In this document: positions 41,831 to 50,574 of the stretch, piece after piece
How positions within the stretch are numbered: position 1 is the first letter of the stretch
How the letters are laid out: the number at the start of each line of letters is the position of its first letter
Origin: an uncultured Oscillospiraceae bacterium
Lineage (GTDB): Bacteria; Bacillota; Clostridia; Oscillospirales; Oscillospiraceae
Assembly: GCA_944387055.1 (NCBI GenBank)
Contig: CALXDL010000072.1
Coordinates: 1 to 56,233 of the forward strand
Reading direction: 5' to 3'
Length of the DNA stretch: 56,233 nt
Notes under the pieces: model-generated
Databases searched by the model: none
Told to the model about the DNA's origin: nothing
The model's input: only the letters and a program-made list of their open reading frames with translations
Position numbers and translations under genes: made by a program

Positions 41831-42931
41831 ATGAAGAAGTTTCTAGCATTGGTCACGAGTCTGGCAATGGTCCTTGCAGTCCTGACAGGGTGCGGCAGCA
41901 CCAGTGACGAGAGCACCGGCGGCGATGCTGCTGGCGAGGGCGGCGATACGGCTGCTGAGACCTATAAGGTCGGTCTGGTCATCCTGTCCGGCGACCATGG
42001 ATTCACTGGCGAGTCCGTCCGCCACGCTGAGCTGGAAGCAGAGGCACTGATGGAGGAGCATGATGATCTGGAGATCGTCGTGAAGTCCTGCGCAGAGGCT
42101 TCGGCCCAGATCACTGAGATCGAGAACCTCATCGCTGAGGGCGATATCGACGCCATCATGCTCTGGCCCACGGAGGGCGAAGCGCTCCGTTCCGCCGCCC
42201 AGACCATCGTGGACGCCGGCATCAAGCTGGTGGTCTATGACCGTCTGATCGAGGACTTCGAGGGTCTGGAAGGCCAGATGATGGGCGATAACTTCAGCAT
42301 CGGTGAAGAGATGGGCGAATACCTGAATACATACTTTGCCGATGACGATCAGGTCAATTACCTGCGCTTCGTGGGCGACAGCTCCACCGTCACCTCTCAG
42401 CGTTCCGGCGGTATGGACGAAGTGATCGACGCCAACAAGTTCAACCAGATCAACGAGACGTTCGTCACCGATTGGTCCACTGAGACTGCCCAGGAGCAGA
42501 TGGAGAACTGGCTCAACGCCCACAGCGATGAAGAGATCGAGTCCCTGGATCTGATCGTCACCCATGACGACGAGATCGTGGACGGCCTGATGAACGCGCT
42601 GGATGCCTATACCGGCAGCGCACAGCTGAACGTGAAGCTCATCACGTCCGTCGGCGGCCGCGAGGATACCATGCAGAAGTTCGAGAACACGGCGCTGGAC
42701 GTGAAGTTCGTCACCTGGTTCTTCGCTCCCTCCTTCATCCGTGAGTGCGTGGACTTCACGGCTGAGACCGCTGCCATGGGCCTGCCCTTCGAGGGCACCG
42801 CTGTGGAGAGCGACGGCATCTATCTGATCCCCTCCTTCTCTATCGGCAACGCCGGCGGCACGCATTATGACTTCGAGCAGTACAGAGCCAGCGATGAGTA
42901 TGCTGTCCGCTATTCTCTCGGTGATTTCTGA
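41831..42931 (+). CDS. Sugar ABC transporter substrate-binding lipoprotein (RbsB-like)
   Basis: The 366-residue protein has a lipoprotein signal peptide (lipobox LTGC, Cys21), a Gly/Ser/Asp-rich linker and a type I periplasmic-binding fold (KVGLVILSGDHGFTGESVRH, DAIMLWPTEGEALRSAAQ, LVVYDRLI, LIVTHDDEIVDGLMNAL). This is the class that serves RbsA/RbsC-type importers of pentoses, hexoses or cyclitols. GAGGAGGATTACC precedes the ATG. A hairpin at 42964 lies between it and the ATPase gene, which would allow more binding protein than transporter to be made. Confidence 0.93.
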   Translation: MKKFLALVTSLAMVLAVLTGCGSTSDESTGGDAAGEGGDTAAETYKVGLVILSGDHGFTGESVRHAELEAEALMEEHDDLEIVVKSCAEASAQITEIENLIAEGDIDAIMLWPTEGEALRSAAQTIVDAGIKLVVYDRLIEDFEGLEGQMMGDNFSIGEEMGEYLNTYFADDDQVNYLRFVGDSSTVTSQRSGGMDEVIDANKFNQINETFVTDWSTETAQEQMENWLNAHSDEEIESLDLIVTHDDEIVDGLMNALDAYTGSAQLNVKLITSVGGREDTMQKFENTALDVKFVTWFFAPSFIRECVDFTAETAAMGLPFEGTAVESDGIYLIPSFSIGNAGGTHYDFEQYRASDEYAVRYSLGDF

Positions 42932-42963
42932 TTCTGCGGTCGATATTTGAATCATCCATTTCG

Positions 42964-42994
42964 ACAGGGCCGGCTGAAGGTCAGCCGGCCCTGT
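42964..42994 (+). terminator. Intercistronic hairpin, partial terminator
   Basis: Perfect 14-bp stem (42964-42977 with 42981-42994), AGG loop, no T run. It lies 33 bp after the binding-protein stop and probably sets relative expression or mRNA stability. Confidence 0.65.
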
Positions 42995-43129
42995 CTGCAT
43001 CCAGCCGCCCTGTATCCGGCCGCCTCTGCCTGCGCGGCGCGCCTGGCCAGGTACCCTCCATATGCGCGCCTATCCCTCTCCGGCACAGGCGGCCCGGGAT
43101 ACGAGATGTTTAGGAAAGGAACCATTGCT

Positions 43130-44659
43130 ATGCGGTTAGAGATGAAGAACATCGTCATGGAATTCGGTCCAGTCCGTGCGGTGGACGACGTGGACCTCAC
43201 GGTGGAGCCAGGGCAGATCGTGGGACTGCTGGGCGAGAACGGCGCGGGGAAATCCACCCTGATGAACGTGCTTGCCGGCGTCTATGCCCCGGTCTCCGGT
43301 AAGATCCTGATCAACGGGAAAGAGACAGTGATGAAAGGGGTGCGGACTGCGGACCAGTGCGGCATCCGTTTCATCCATCAAGAGCTGAACCTATGCAACG
43401 ACTTGCGGGTCTATGAGAACATGTTCCTCGGCAACGAGATCTCGAAGCGAGGCGCGTTCCTGGACAAGACGGCCATGATCGAGAAGTGCCTGGAAGTGTT
43501 CCGGCGCATGAAGGTCGACATCGACCCCAATGCCATCGTCGATCATCTCTCTGCTGCGGAGAAGCAGATGGTGGAGATCGGACGAGCTTTGCTGTTCCGT
43601 TCGGAACTGATCATCATGGACGAGCCCTCCACGGCACTGGCCACGGAGGAGATTGAGAATTTGTTTGAGATCATGCGGCAGCTCAAAGGGGAGGGCGTCA
43701 GCTTCATCTACATCTCTCACAAGATGCCGGAGCTCTTTGAGATCTGCGATGTGTACTATATCCTGTGCGACGGGAGATTGGTATCGCACGGGAATTTCAA
43801 AGATATCAACGAAGAACAGGTCACGGAGATGATGATCGGACACAACCTCCGGACCGACGAGTTCGAGAACCATGTCTGTCAGGCTACGGAGGAGGTCTGC
43901 CTGTCGGTGCGGGGCGTGTCCAGCGGTGTGCTGAAGGACTTGTCCTTCGAACTGCACCGGGGCGAGATCCTGGCGGTGACGGGGCTGCAGGGGTCCGGTC
44001 GTGATACGCTGGCAGACGTATTGTTCGGGGTGGTGCCCTACACGGGGGAAGTCTACGTGGAAGGCAACCGTATGCCCAACAAAGCGCGTGATCGGTCCGT
44101 GCGCTACTTCATGAAGCACCGGGTGGGCATGGTCCCCCGCTCCCGTCCGGAACGCGGGATCCACAACGACCTGTCTGTGCAGGACAATCTGTCCATGGGA
44201 TATCTGAACGCCAAGCAGAAAAAGCCGTTCATCGACGCCAAAGAGGAGGCCCAGCGGTTCGCACGGCAGCAAAAGGCCATGGCCATCAAGGTGGGCAGCC
44301 CCAAATACCCCATCACGTCCCTGTCCGGCGGCAACCAGCAGAAGGTGATCTTGGGCAAGTGGCTGGAGACGGACGCCGACGTATTGATCCTGGACAACCC
44401 GACGCAGGGCATCGACGTGGGCACGAAGTTCGAGATCTACCACCTGATCCTCCGACTGGCGAAGGCGGGGAAGGCCATCATCATGTTCAGCGCGGAGTTC
44501 CCGGAGATCCGGAACGTGGCCGATTCCTGCATCGTCCTCTACAAAGGCATGTGCAACGCCCGGCTCGGCCGGGAGGATCTGACCGAGAAAAATATCATGT
44601 ACTATTCCACGGGAGCGAATTTGGAGGGTCTGAAAGATGGAAAAACGACTGAATGCTGA
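43130..44659 (+). CDS. Sugar ABC transporter ATPase (RbsA/MglA-like, two domains)
   Basis: The 509-residue protein has two ABC modules. The first has Walker A GENGAGKSTL (38-47), the Q-loop region FIHQELNL, LSAAEKQMVEIGRALL and IIMDEPSTAL. The second has the degenerate Walker A GLQGSGRDTL, SLSGGNQQKVILGKWLE and LILDNPTQGIDVGTK, where the catalytic Glu of Walker B is Asn, as is common for the second half of sugar importers of this class. ATG 43130 has AGGAAAGGA upstream; the longer frame runs back into the hairpin. Its end overlaps the permease gene by 23 bp. Confidence 0.94.
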   Translation: MRLEMKNIVMEFGPVRAVDDVDLTVEPGQIVGLLGENGAGKSTLMNVLAGVYAPVSGKILINGKETVMKGVRTADQCGIRFIHQELNLCNDLRVYENMFLGNEISKRGAFLDKTAMIEKCLEVFRRMKVDIDPNAIVDHLSAAEKQMVEIGRALLFRSELIIMDEPSTALATEEIENLFEIMRQLKGEGVSFIYISHKMPELFEICDVYYILCDGRLVSHGNFKDINEEQVTEMMIGHNLRTDEFENHVCQATEEVCLSVRGVSSGVLKDLSFELHRGEILAVTGLQGSGRDTLADVLFGVVPYTGEVYVEGNRMPNKARDRSVRYFMKHRVGMVPRSRPERGIHNDLSVQDNLSMGYLNAKQKKPFIDAKEEAQRFARQQKAMAIKVGSPKYPITSLSGGNQQKVILGKWLETDADVLILDNPTQGIDVGTKFEIYHLILRLAKAGKAIIMFSAEFPEIRNVADSCIVLYKGMCNARLGREDLTEKNIMYYSTGANLEGLKDGKTTEC

Positions 44660-45629
44660 CACCGCGAAAAGCCTGGGCAGGGCACTGACCCGGGAGTACA
44701 GCTTCGTGCTGTCCTTCATCCTGCTGGTCGTCATCGGCGCCTGTGTCAACAAGAACTTCTTCAGCTGGAGCAATGTCTCCAATCTGTTCGTCCAGGGCAG
44801 CATGATCGGCCTGATCGCCCTGGGCATGACCATGGTCATCGGCGCAGGCCTCATCGACATCTCCGTCGGCTCCCAGGTGGCCATCATCGGCGGCTTCGGT
44901 ATCTGGGTGCTCAACGCCACAGGCAGCATCTTCGTCATGCTGCTGTTCTGCATCGCCTTCGGCCTGGTCATCGGCGCTGTCAACGGCCTGCTGGTCACCA
45001 AGGGCGGCATGCCGGCCATGGTGGCCACCCTGGCCAGCATGAGCGCCTGCCGCGCCATCGTGAACTATTACGGAGCCGCTGGCCCCTTCACTGTGGACCG
45101 GGAGCTCTATGACCGCTTCCGCCAGCTGGCGGTGGGCGGGATCCAGATCGGCCCCGACTTCAAGATCCCCTATCTGATGATCATCTTCATCGTGGCGGTG
45201 ATCATCTTCGACATCGTCATGAAGAAGACCAAGCTGGGCAAGCACATCTTCGCCGTGGGCAGCAACGAGAAATCCGCTCGTCTCTCCGGCATCAATGTGG
45301 ACGGCGTGAAGATCATCACTTATATGGTCACAGGCGCCATGTGCGGGATCGCCAGCTTGCTCTATGCCTCTCGTATGACCGCTGTGGCGGCCGCTTCCGC
45401 CGCGATGAGCTGGGAGATGGACGCCATCGCCGCCGTCGCCATTGGCGGCACCTCCATGAGCGGCGGCCGCGGCAAGATCATGGGCACGTTCCTGGGCGTG
45501 CTGATGTTCAAGATCATCAGCAACATCCTCACTGCGGCGAACGTGTCCTCTTACCTCAATGGCGCCATCAGCGCCGCCATCATCGTCCTGGCGGTCCTGA
45601 TGCAGAACTTCCAGAACAAGCGGCGCTGA
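44637..45629 (+). CDS. Sugar ABC transporter permease (RbsC-like)
   Basis: The 330-residue membrane protein has about eight to ten helices and the RbsC signatures GLIALGMTMVIGAGLIDISV and GSQVAIIGG, GMPAMVATLASM, and the coupling region FAVGSNEKSARLSGINVDGV. It forms the channel of the importer with the two-domain ATPase and the upstream lipoprotein. The gene starts 23 bp before the end of the ATPase gene with GGAGGG upstream, so translation is coupled. Substrate is presumably a sugar; type cannot be read from the permease. Confidence 0.93.
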   Translation: MEKRLNADTAKSLGRALTREYSFVLSFILLVVIGACVNKNFFSWSNVSNLFVQGSMIGLIALGMTMVIGAGLIDISVGSQVAIIGGFGIWVLNATGSIFVMLLFCIAFGLVIGAVNGLLVTKGGMPAMVATLASMSACRAIVNYYGAAGPFTVDRELYDRFRQLAVGGIQIGPDFKIPYLMIIFIVAVIIFDIVMKKTKLGKHIFAVGSNEKSARLSGINVDGVKIITYMVTGAMCGIASLLYASRMTAVAAASAAMSWEMDAIAAVAIGGTSMSGGRGKIMGTFLGVLMFKIISNILTAANVSSYLNGAISAAIIVLAVLMQNFQNKRR

Positions 45630-45669
45630 AGCGCACCGCGCGAACGACGAAAAGGAGGAACGATCCATC

Positions 45670-46710
45670 ATGATGAAAGTTGGCATCATCGGCTGTGGCA
45701 AGATCACTGAGGTCCGCCATGCACCAGAATACAGCGAAGATCCGCGCTGTGAGATCGCAGGGTTCTATGACGTGTTCCCAGAGAAGGCGGAGGCCCTGGC
45801 GAAGCAGTACGGCGGGAAAGTGTTCTCCTCTGTGGAGGAGATGCTGGCCAGCGATGTGGACGCTGTCAGTGTGTGCGTGGCCAACCGCTTCCACGCAGAG
45901 ATCAGCATCCAGGCGCTCAAGGCCGGGAAGCATGTGCTGTGCGAAAAGCCCATGGCTACCACGGAGGAAGACTGCGAAGCCATGGTGGAGGCTGCAGAGG
46001 CGGCCGGGAAATATCTGATGATCGGGCTGAACCAGCGGCTGGCCAAGGCGCATGTCAAGGCGAAGGAGCTTTTGGACAGCGGTGAGATGGGCGAGGTACT
46101 GACGTTCGAGACCCATTTCTCCCACCCCGGTCCGGAGGGCTGGACTGGGTCCGCGAACTCCTGGTTCTTCGATAAGAAGACGGCCCAGTTCGGCGTCATG
46201 GCGGACCTGGGCGTCCACAAGACGGACCTGCTCTATTATCTCACCGGAAAGAAGATCGTGCGGACATCCGCCGTGCTGGCGACGATCGACAAACGCTATC
46301 CGGACGGCAAGCTGGTGGACGTGGATGACAACGCCATCGCCCTCTATACATTGGAGAGCGGAGCTGTCGGGACGATGCACGTGAGCTGGACCAACTATGG
46401 CGCGGAGGACAACTCCACGAAGCTCTACTGTGAGAAGGGCGTCCTGCGGCTCTATGACGACCCCCGGTATTCCCTCATCGTGGAGAAGCGGGACGGCACT
46501 GTGGTCCCCTATGAGCTCGATCAGCTCACCTCCAATAAGGAACAGACTTCCGGCGGCCGGACTTCCACCGGCATCATCTCCGCTTTCGTGGACGCCGTGG
46601 TGGACGATCATGAGCCGGTCATCAGCGGCCAGAGCGCCTTGCACGCCATGAAGGTCATCTTTGCCAACCAGCGCTCCTATGAGAGCGGCCGGGCGGAGCC
46701 TGTGGACTGA
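45670..46710 (+). CDS. Gfo/Idh/MocA-family NAD(P)-dependent oxidoreductase
   Basis: The 346-residue protein has the N-terminal Rossmann motif VGIIGCGKITEVRH (GxGxxx) and the catalytic-lysine motif CEKPMATT (E92, K93, P94). The C-terminal alpha/beta domain has the usual active-site stretch FGVMADLGVHKTDLLYYL with Asp and His. Such enzymes oxidise or epimerise sugars and inositols by hydride transfer. AGGAGG lies about 11 nt before ATG ATG; the second Met is equally possible. It sits 40 bp after the permease and 13 bp before a TIM-barrel isomerase, a pair common in inositol and rare-sugar loci. Confidence 0.92.
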   Translation: MMKVGIIGCGKITEVRHAPEYSEDPRCEIAGFYDVFPEKAEALAKQYGGKVFSSVEEMLASDVDAVSVCVANRFHAEISIQALKAGKHVLCEKPMATTEEDCEAMVEAAEAAGKYLMIGLNQRLAKAHVKAKELLDSGEMGEVLTFETHFSHPGPEGWTGSANSWFFDKKTAQFGVMADLGVHKTDLLYYLTGKKIVRTSAVLATIDKRYPDGKLVDVDDNAIALYTLESGAVGTMHVSWTNYGAEDNSTKLYCEKGVLRLYDDPRYSLIVEKRDGTVVPYELDQLTSNKEQTSGGRTSTGIISAFVDAVVDDHEPVISGQSALHAMKVIFANQRSYESGRAEPVD

Positions 46711-46723
46711 GGAGGCGGCAGAC

Positions 46724-47710
46724 ATGAGACCGATCACCATCACGACTGGACAGTATGGAGATATCCACTTCGGCGAGCTTTGCCGGATCATGGGGGACAT
46801 CGGATACGATGGACTGGAGATCGCCTGCCACACCCATTTGGATGCCCACCGCTTCGCGGCGGACAGCGCTTACCGCGATGAGATCCGTTCTACCTTGGAG
46901 CGCAACGGACTGAAGGTCTGGGCGCTGGGCGCCCATTTGGCGGGCCAGTGCGTGGGCGATCAGTGGGACCCACGACTGGACAACTTCGCGCCGTCGGACC
47001 TGTCCGGCAAGCCGGAAGAGATCCGCAAGTGGGCCGTGGATGAGATGATGGCGGTGGCCCGGGCTGCCCAGATGATGGGCGTCCACATCGTCACTGGCTT
47101 CACCGGCTCGCCCATCTGGCCCTATTGGTATTCCTTCCCCCAGACCACCCAGCAGATGATCGATGACGGGTTCGGACGTATCAAAGAGCTGTGGACGCCG
47201 ATCTTCGACGTATTCGACGAGTGCGGCGTCAAGTTCGCATTGGAGGTCCACCCCACAGAGATCGCGTTCGACTATTACAGTACCCAGAAGCTGTTGGAGA
47301 CGTTCGACCATCGCCCCACACTGGGCATCAACTTCGATCCTTCGCACCTGGTCTGGCAGGGGATGGATCCGTGTCTGTTCCTGCGGGACTTCGCGGACCG
47401 CATCTACCACGTCCACATGAAGGACGTGAAGGTGCGCCTGGATGGCCGTGCCGGGATCCTCGGCAGCCATATCGAGTTCGGAGACCTGCGGCGCGGCTGG
47501 AACTTCGTGTCCCTGGGCCACGGCGACGTGGATTTCGACGGGATCATCCGGGAGCTCAACGCCATGCACTATGAGGGCCCGCTCTCTGTGGAGTGGGAGG
47601 ACTCCGGCATGGAGCGCATGTTCGGCGCGAAAGAGGCCTATGCGTTCACCAAACGCACCGATTTCGAACCTTCCACGGTGGCGTTCGACTCTGCGCTGAA
47701 AACGGAGTGA
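46724..47710 (+). CDS. Sugar phosphate isomerase/epimerase (AP endonuclease-2-like TIM barrel)
   Basis: The 328-residue protein belongs to the xylose-isomerase-like TIM barrels (IolE/IolH/tagatose-epimerase group). Probable metal ligands are in place: E174 in FALEVHP, D205 and H208 in FDPSHL, H231 in HVHMKD, E290 in SVEWED. It likely isomerises or epimerises a ketose or keto-inositol made by the dehydrogenase next to it. GAGGAGGCGGCAGAC precedes ATG 46724; the longer frame overlaps the upstream gene by 50 bp and is less likely. Confidence 0.9.
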   Translation: MRPITITTGQYGDIHFGELCRIMGDIGYDGLEIACHTHLDAHRFAADSAYRDEIRSTLERNGLKVWALGAHLAGQCVGDQWDPRLDNFAPSDLSGKPEEIRKWAVDEMMAVARAAQMMGVHIVTGFTGSPIWPYWYSFPQTTQQMIDDGFGRIKELWTPIFDVFDECGVKFALEVHPTEIAFDYYSTQKLLETFDHRPTLGINFDPSHLVWQGMDPCLFLRDFADRIYHVHMKDVKVRLDGRAGILGSHIEFGDLRRGWNFVSLGHGDVDFDGIIRELNAMHYEGPLSVEWEDSGMERMFGAKEAYAFTKRTDFEPSTVAFDSALKTE

Positions 47711-47727
47711 CGATGGAGGAGGACGCC

Positions 47728-48570
47728 ATGAACGATGCAGTCGCACAAGTGGAGATCGTCCGCCCCTGGCATGGCTTTGCCATCCGGTATGCCCTGTTCG
47801 ACTTCGATGGGACCATCAGTCTGATCCGTGAGGGCTGGCAGGATATCATGATCCCTTATTTCACGGAGGTCCTCCAAGCGGCCGCCCCCGGCGAAGAGCC
47901 GGGGGCAGTCCGGGAGCAGGTGCGGGATTTCGTGGATACCCTCACAGGGAAACAGACCATCTTCCAGTGTATCCGCCTCAATGAAGAGGTGATGGCGCGA
48001 GGAGGCCCGGAACGGGACCCTCTGCTCTACAAGCAAGAATATCTGCGCCGGCTGGAAGAGCGCATCCACTCCCGCAAAGCAGACCTCGAGACGGGGCGGG
48101 CCCGGCCGGAGGACTATCTGGTGCCAGGCGTGCGGGCGTTCATCGATCTGCTGCAGCGGAATGGGATCCGCTGCTATCTGGCAAGCGGCACTGACGAGGT
48201 GGACGTGCTGTACGAGGCCCATCTCCTGGGATTGGATGATGTGTTCGAAGGCGGCATCCACGGCGCGCACGACGATGTGATGATCTGTTCCAAAGAGCTG
48301 GTCATCCGTGACATGCTGGAGCGGGAGCATATCCGCCCCAATGAACTGGTCTCCTTCGGGGACGGGTATGTGGAGGTGGAACTGGTGGCGGACCTGGGTG
48401 GCCTGGCCATCGGTGTGGCGACCAACGAGGCCACCCGGCAAGGTGTCAACGCCTGGAAGCGCCGCCGCCTCATCGATGCCGGCGCCAGTGCCATCATCCC
48501 TGATTTCCGCGTCGGGGAGACGATCTTTGAAGTCATCAGGAGGGATCGAGATGCCATTCCCACAGTTTGA
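47728..48570 (+). CDS. HAD-family phosphatase
   Basis: The 280-residue protein has the HAD nucleophile motif LFDFDGTI (D25, D27), motif II YLASGTD and motif IV SFGDGYVEVE, followed by GGLAIGVATNE. A helical cap of about 110 residues lies between motifs I and II, as in beta-phosphoglucomutase-like members. It probably removes a phosphate from a sugar phosphate of the pathway. ATG 47728 is preceded by GGAGGAGG; an ATG at 47713 is also in frame. The gene ends 20 bp past the start of the next one. Confidence 0.88.
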   Translation: MNDAVAQVEIVRPWHGFAIRYALFDFDGTISLIREGWQDIMIPYFTEVLQAAAPGEEPGAVREQVRDFVDTLTGKQTIFQCIRLNEEVMARGGPERDPLLYKQEYLRRLEERIHSRKADLETGRARPEDYLVPGVRAFIDLLQRNGIRCYLASGTDEVDVLYEAHLLGLDDVFEGGIHGAHDDVMICSKELVIRDMLEREHIRPNELVSFGDGYVEVELVADLGGLAIGVATNEATRQGVNAWKRRRLIDAGASAIIPDFRVGETIFEVIRRDRDAIPTV

Positions 48571-49540
48571 CCGTTCCCGGCTGCAGATATTGCCGCTGGA
48601 GGAGCGGGTCCACGATGTGGACCTCCAAGAAGTATTGCTGGACCCCGCGGCACCGGCACCGGAGTTCTCGCATCCGGCGCTGCCGGTGCTGGCGGACGCC
48701 ATGGTGGAGGCCCGCCGGACCTATGATGCGACGGTACTGATGATGTACGGTGCACATGTGATCCGCACCGGCAATGCGCGCTATATGATCGAGCTGATGA
48801 AGCGGGGCCTGGTGACCCATTTCGCCACCAACGGCGCCGGTTCTATCCACGATTTCGAGCTGGCGATGATCGGGCATACGTGCGAGAGCGTTGCAAAATA
48901 CATCAGTGAGGGACAGTTCGGCCTCTGGCGTGAGACGGGCCTCATCAACGACATCATCGTCCAGGGGGCGAAAGAGGGGATCGGCTGGGGCGAGGCCCTG
49001 GGCCGCTATATCTGGGAGAACCAGTTCCCCTATCGGGAGTCCAGCGTGCTGGCCATGGGCTATCATCTCGGGGTGCCGGTCACCGTCCATGTGGGCGTGG
49101 GCAATGACATCATCCATGAACATCCCAACTGCGACGGTGCGGCCATGGGCGCTTGCTCTTATACAGATTTCCTGATCTACGCCCAGAGCGTCACCGGCTT
49201 GGAGCACGGCGTGTTCCTGGATCTCGGCTCTGCTGTGGCCGGGCCGGAGGTCTATCTCAAGGCGCTGGCGATGGCGCGGAACGTGGCCCGACAGGAGGGA
49301 CGGGAGATCTGCCATTTCCATACAGCGGTCTTCGATCTCCAGCCCATCGACGAGAGTGACGGCTATCATGTCACACCGCCGAAGACGGATCCACGATATT
49401 ATTTCCGCCCATGGAAGACGATCTTGGCCAGGACCGTCGCAGACGGCGGCACCAGCCATTATATCCGCGGAGAGCACCGGTGCACCCTGCCGAACCTGGC
49501 CAAGCTGGCCTTCGCTGCGGATGAGAGGAGCCGGGCATGA
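48551..49540 (+). CDS. Deoxyhypusine-synthase-like protein of unknown activity
   Basis: The 329-residue protein resembles the NAD-binding deoxyhypusine synthase fold. Corresponding blocks are MMYGAHVIRTG, MKRGLVTHFATNGAGSIHD (DHS: VDVLVTTAGGVEED), LGVPVTVHVGVGNDIIHEHP and GVFLDLGSAVAGPEVYLKAL. A C-terminal PWKTI (W288, K289) may match the DHS catalytic WGKI, and TLPNLAKLAF its end. Bacteria lack eIF5A, and the gene is set inside a sugar operon, so it probably works on a metabolite. AGGAGGG precedes ATG 48551. Overlap is 20 bp with the HAD gene and 4 bp (ATGA) with the kinase gene. The assignment rests on remembered motifs, so confidence is moderate. Confidence 0.6.
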   Translation: MPFPQFDRSRLQILPLEERVHDVDLQEVLLDPAAPAPEFSHPALPVLADAMVEARRTYDATVLMMYGAHVIRTGNARYMIELMKRGLVTHFATNGAGSIHDFELAMIGHTCESVAKYISEGQFGLWRETGLINDIIVQGAKEGIGWGEALGRYIWENQFPYRESSVLAMGYHLGVPVTVHVGVGNDIIHEHPNCDGAAMGACSYTDFLIYAQSVTGLEHGVFLDLGSAVAGPEVYLKALAMARNVARQEGREICHFHTAVFDLQPIDESDGYHVTPPKTDPRYYFRPWKTILARTVADGGTSHYIRGEHRCTLPNLAKLAFAADERSRA

Positions 49541-50574
49541 GGAGCGTGGAGCGGATCGTCCAGGCCCTTTCGGGAACGGGACGGATACGGGTGGCGGTGT
49601 TCGGGGACTATACGCTGGATAAGTACCTCTATATCGACCCGGACCGGGACGAACGTTCCGTCGAGACCGGGCTCACGGCCTATCAGGTCCATGAGAAGCG
49701 GATGTATGCCGGCTCCGGCGGCACAGTCACCAACAACCTGCGGGCCCTGGGGGCGCAAGTCATCTCCATCGGGCTGATGGGCGAAGATGGAGAGGGGTTC
49801 GAACTGCAGCGGTGCTTGGATGCCGTGGGAGCGGACACCGCTTCGATGGTGCGTACGCCGGAACTGTGTACCTGCACATATACGAAGCCCATGCGCAAGC
49901 AGCCCGATGGGAGCTATCAGGAGATGGAGCGGTTGGATCTGCGCAATTTCGATCCTCCGTCCATGGCACTGCAGCGGGCATTGCTGGAGCAGCTGGAAGC
50001 GCGGCTGCCGGAGGTGGACGCGGTCATCGCGGTCGATCAGTTCTGCCAGCGGGACCTGGGCGTCATCACGGGCTTCGTCCGGGACGGCTTGAACGCATTG
50101 GCGGGCAGTCATCCGGAGAAGCTGTTCTATGTGGATTCCAGGGCGTTCTCCCGGGAGTTCCGGAACATGATCGTCAAATGCAACGACTTGGAACTGATGG
50201 CCATGGCCCCCGAGGAGGGGCCCGTAGAAGATCTGGAGGCTATCCGGCGGCAGGCCGAACAGCTGCGCCGGCAGACTGGCAACACCTTCTTCGTCACCCG
50301 CGGCAGCCGTGGGATGATGGTGTTCCAGGAGGGACAGGCCTGCTCTGTCCCGGCCGTGCATGTGACGGGGCCCATCGATATCGTGGGAGCCGGGGACGCG
50401 TCTACTGCCGGCATCGTATTGGGACTCACCTTGGGCCTGGACCCGGAGGAGGCGGCCATGCTGGGTTGCTGCGTTTCCTCCATCACCATTCAGCAGCTGG
50501 GCGTCACCGGGACTGCCAGTGTCCCTCAGGTCATCGAGCGGCTGCACATCTATGAGGAGGGAGCGAGCGTATGA
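49537..50574 (+). CDS. PfkB-family carbohydrate kinase (RfaE/HldE N-domain-like)
   Basis: The 345-residue kinase has the PfkB/ribokinase signatures: FGDYTLDKYLYIDPDRDERS and GSGGTVTNNLRALGAQVISIG early, and DIVGAGDASTAGIVLGL near the end with catalytic Asp (D287). The N-terminal block VFGDYTLDKY resembles the heptose-7-phosphate kinase RfaE/HldE more than ribokinase. Together with the GmhA-like SIS gene next to it, this suggests a heptose or similar C7 sugar, but no GmhB or adenylyltransferase domain is present. It overlaps both neighbours by ATGA. Confidence 0.88.
   Translation: MRSVERIVQALSGTGRIRVAVFGDYTLDKYLYIDPDRDERSVETGLTAYQVHEKRMYAGSGGTVTNNLRALGAQVISIGLMGEDGEGFELQRCLDAVGADTASMVRTPELCTCTYTKPMRKQPDGSYQEMERLDLRNFDPPSMALQRALLEQLEARLPEVDAVIAVDQFCQRDLGVITGFVRDGLNALAGSHPEKLFYVDSRAFSREFRNMIVKCNDLELMAMAPEEGPVEDLEAIRRQAEQLRRQTGNTFFVTRGSRGMMVFQEGQACSVPAVHVTGPIDIVGAGDASTAGIVLGLTLGLDPEEAAMLGCCVSSITIQQLGVTGTASVPQVIERLHIYEEGASV

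Noticed and set aside
47880-47910. GC-rich hairpin in the HAD gene as a terminator
   Set aside because: It lies inside a well-supported coding sequence and has no T run.
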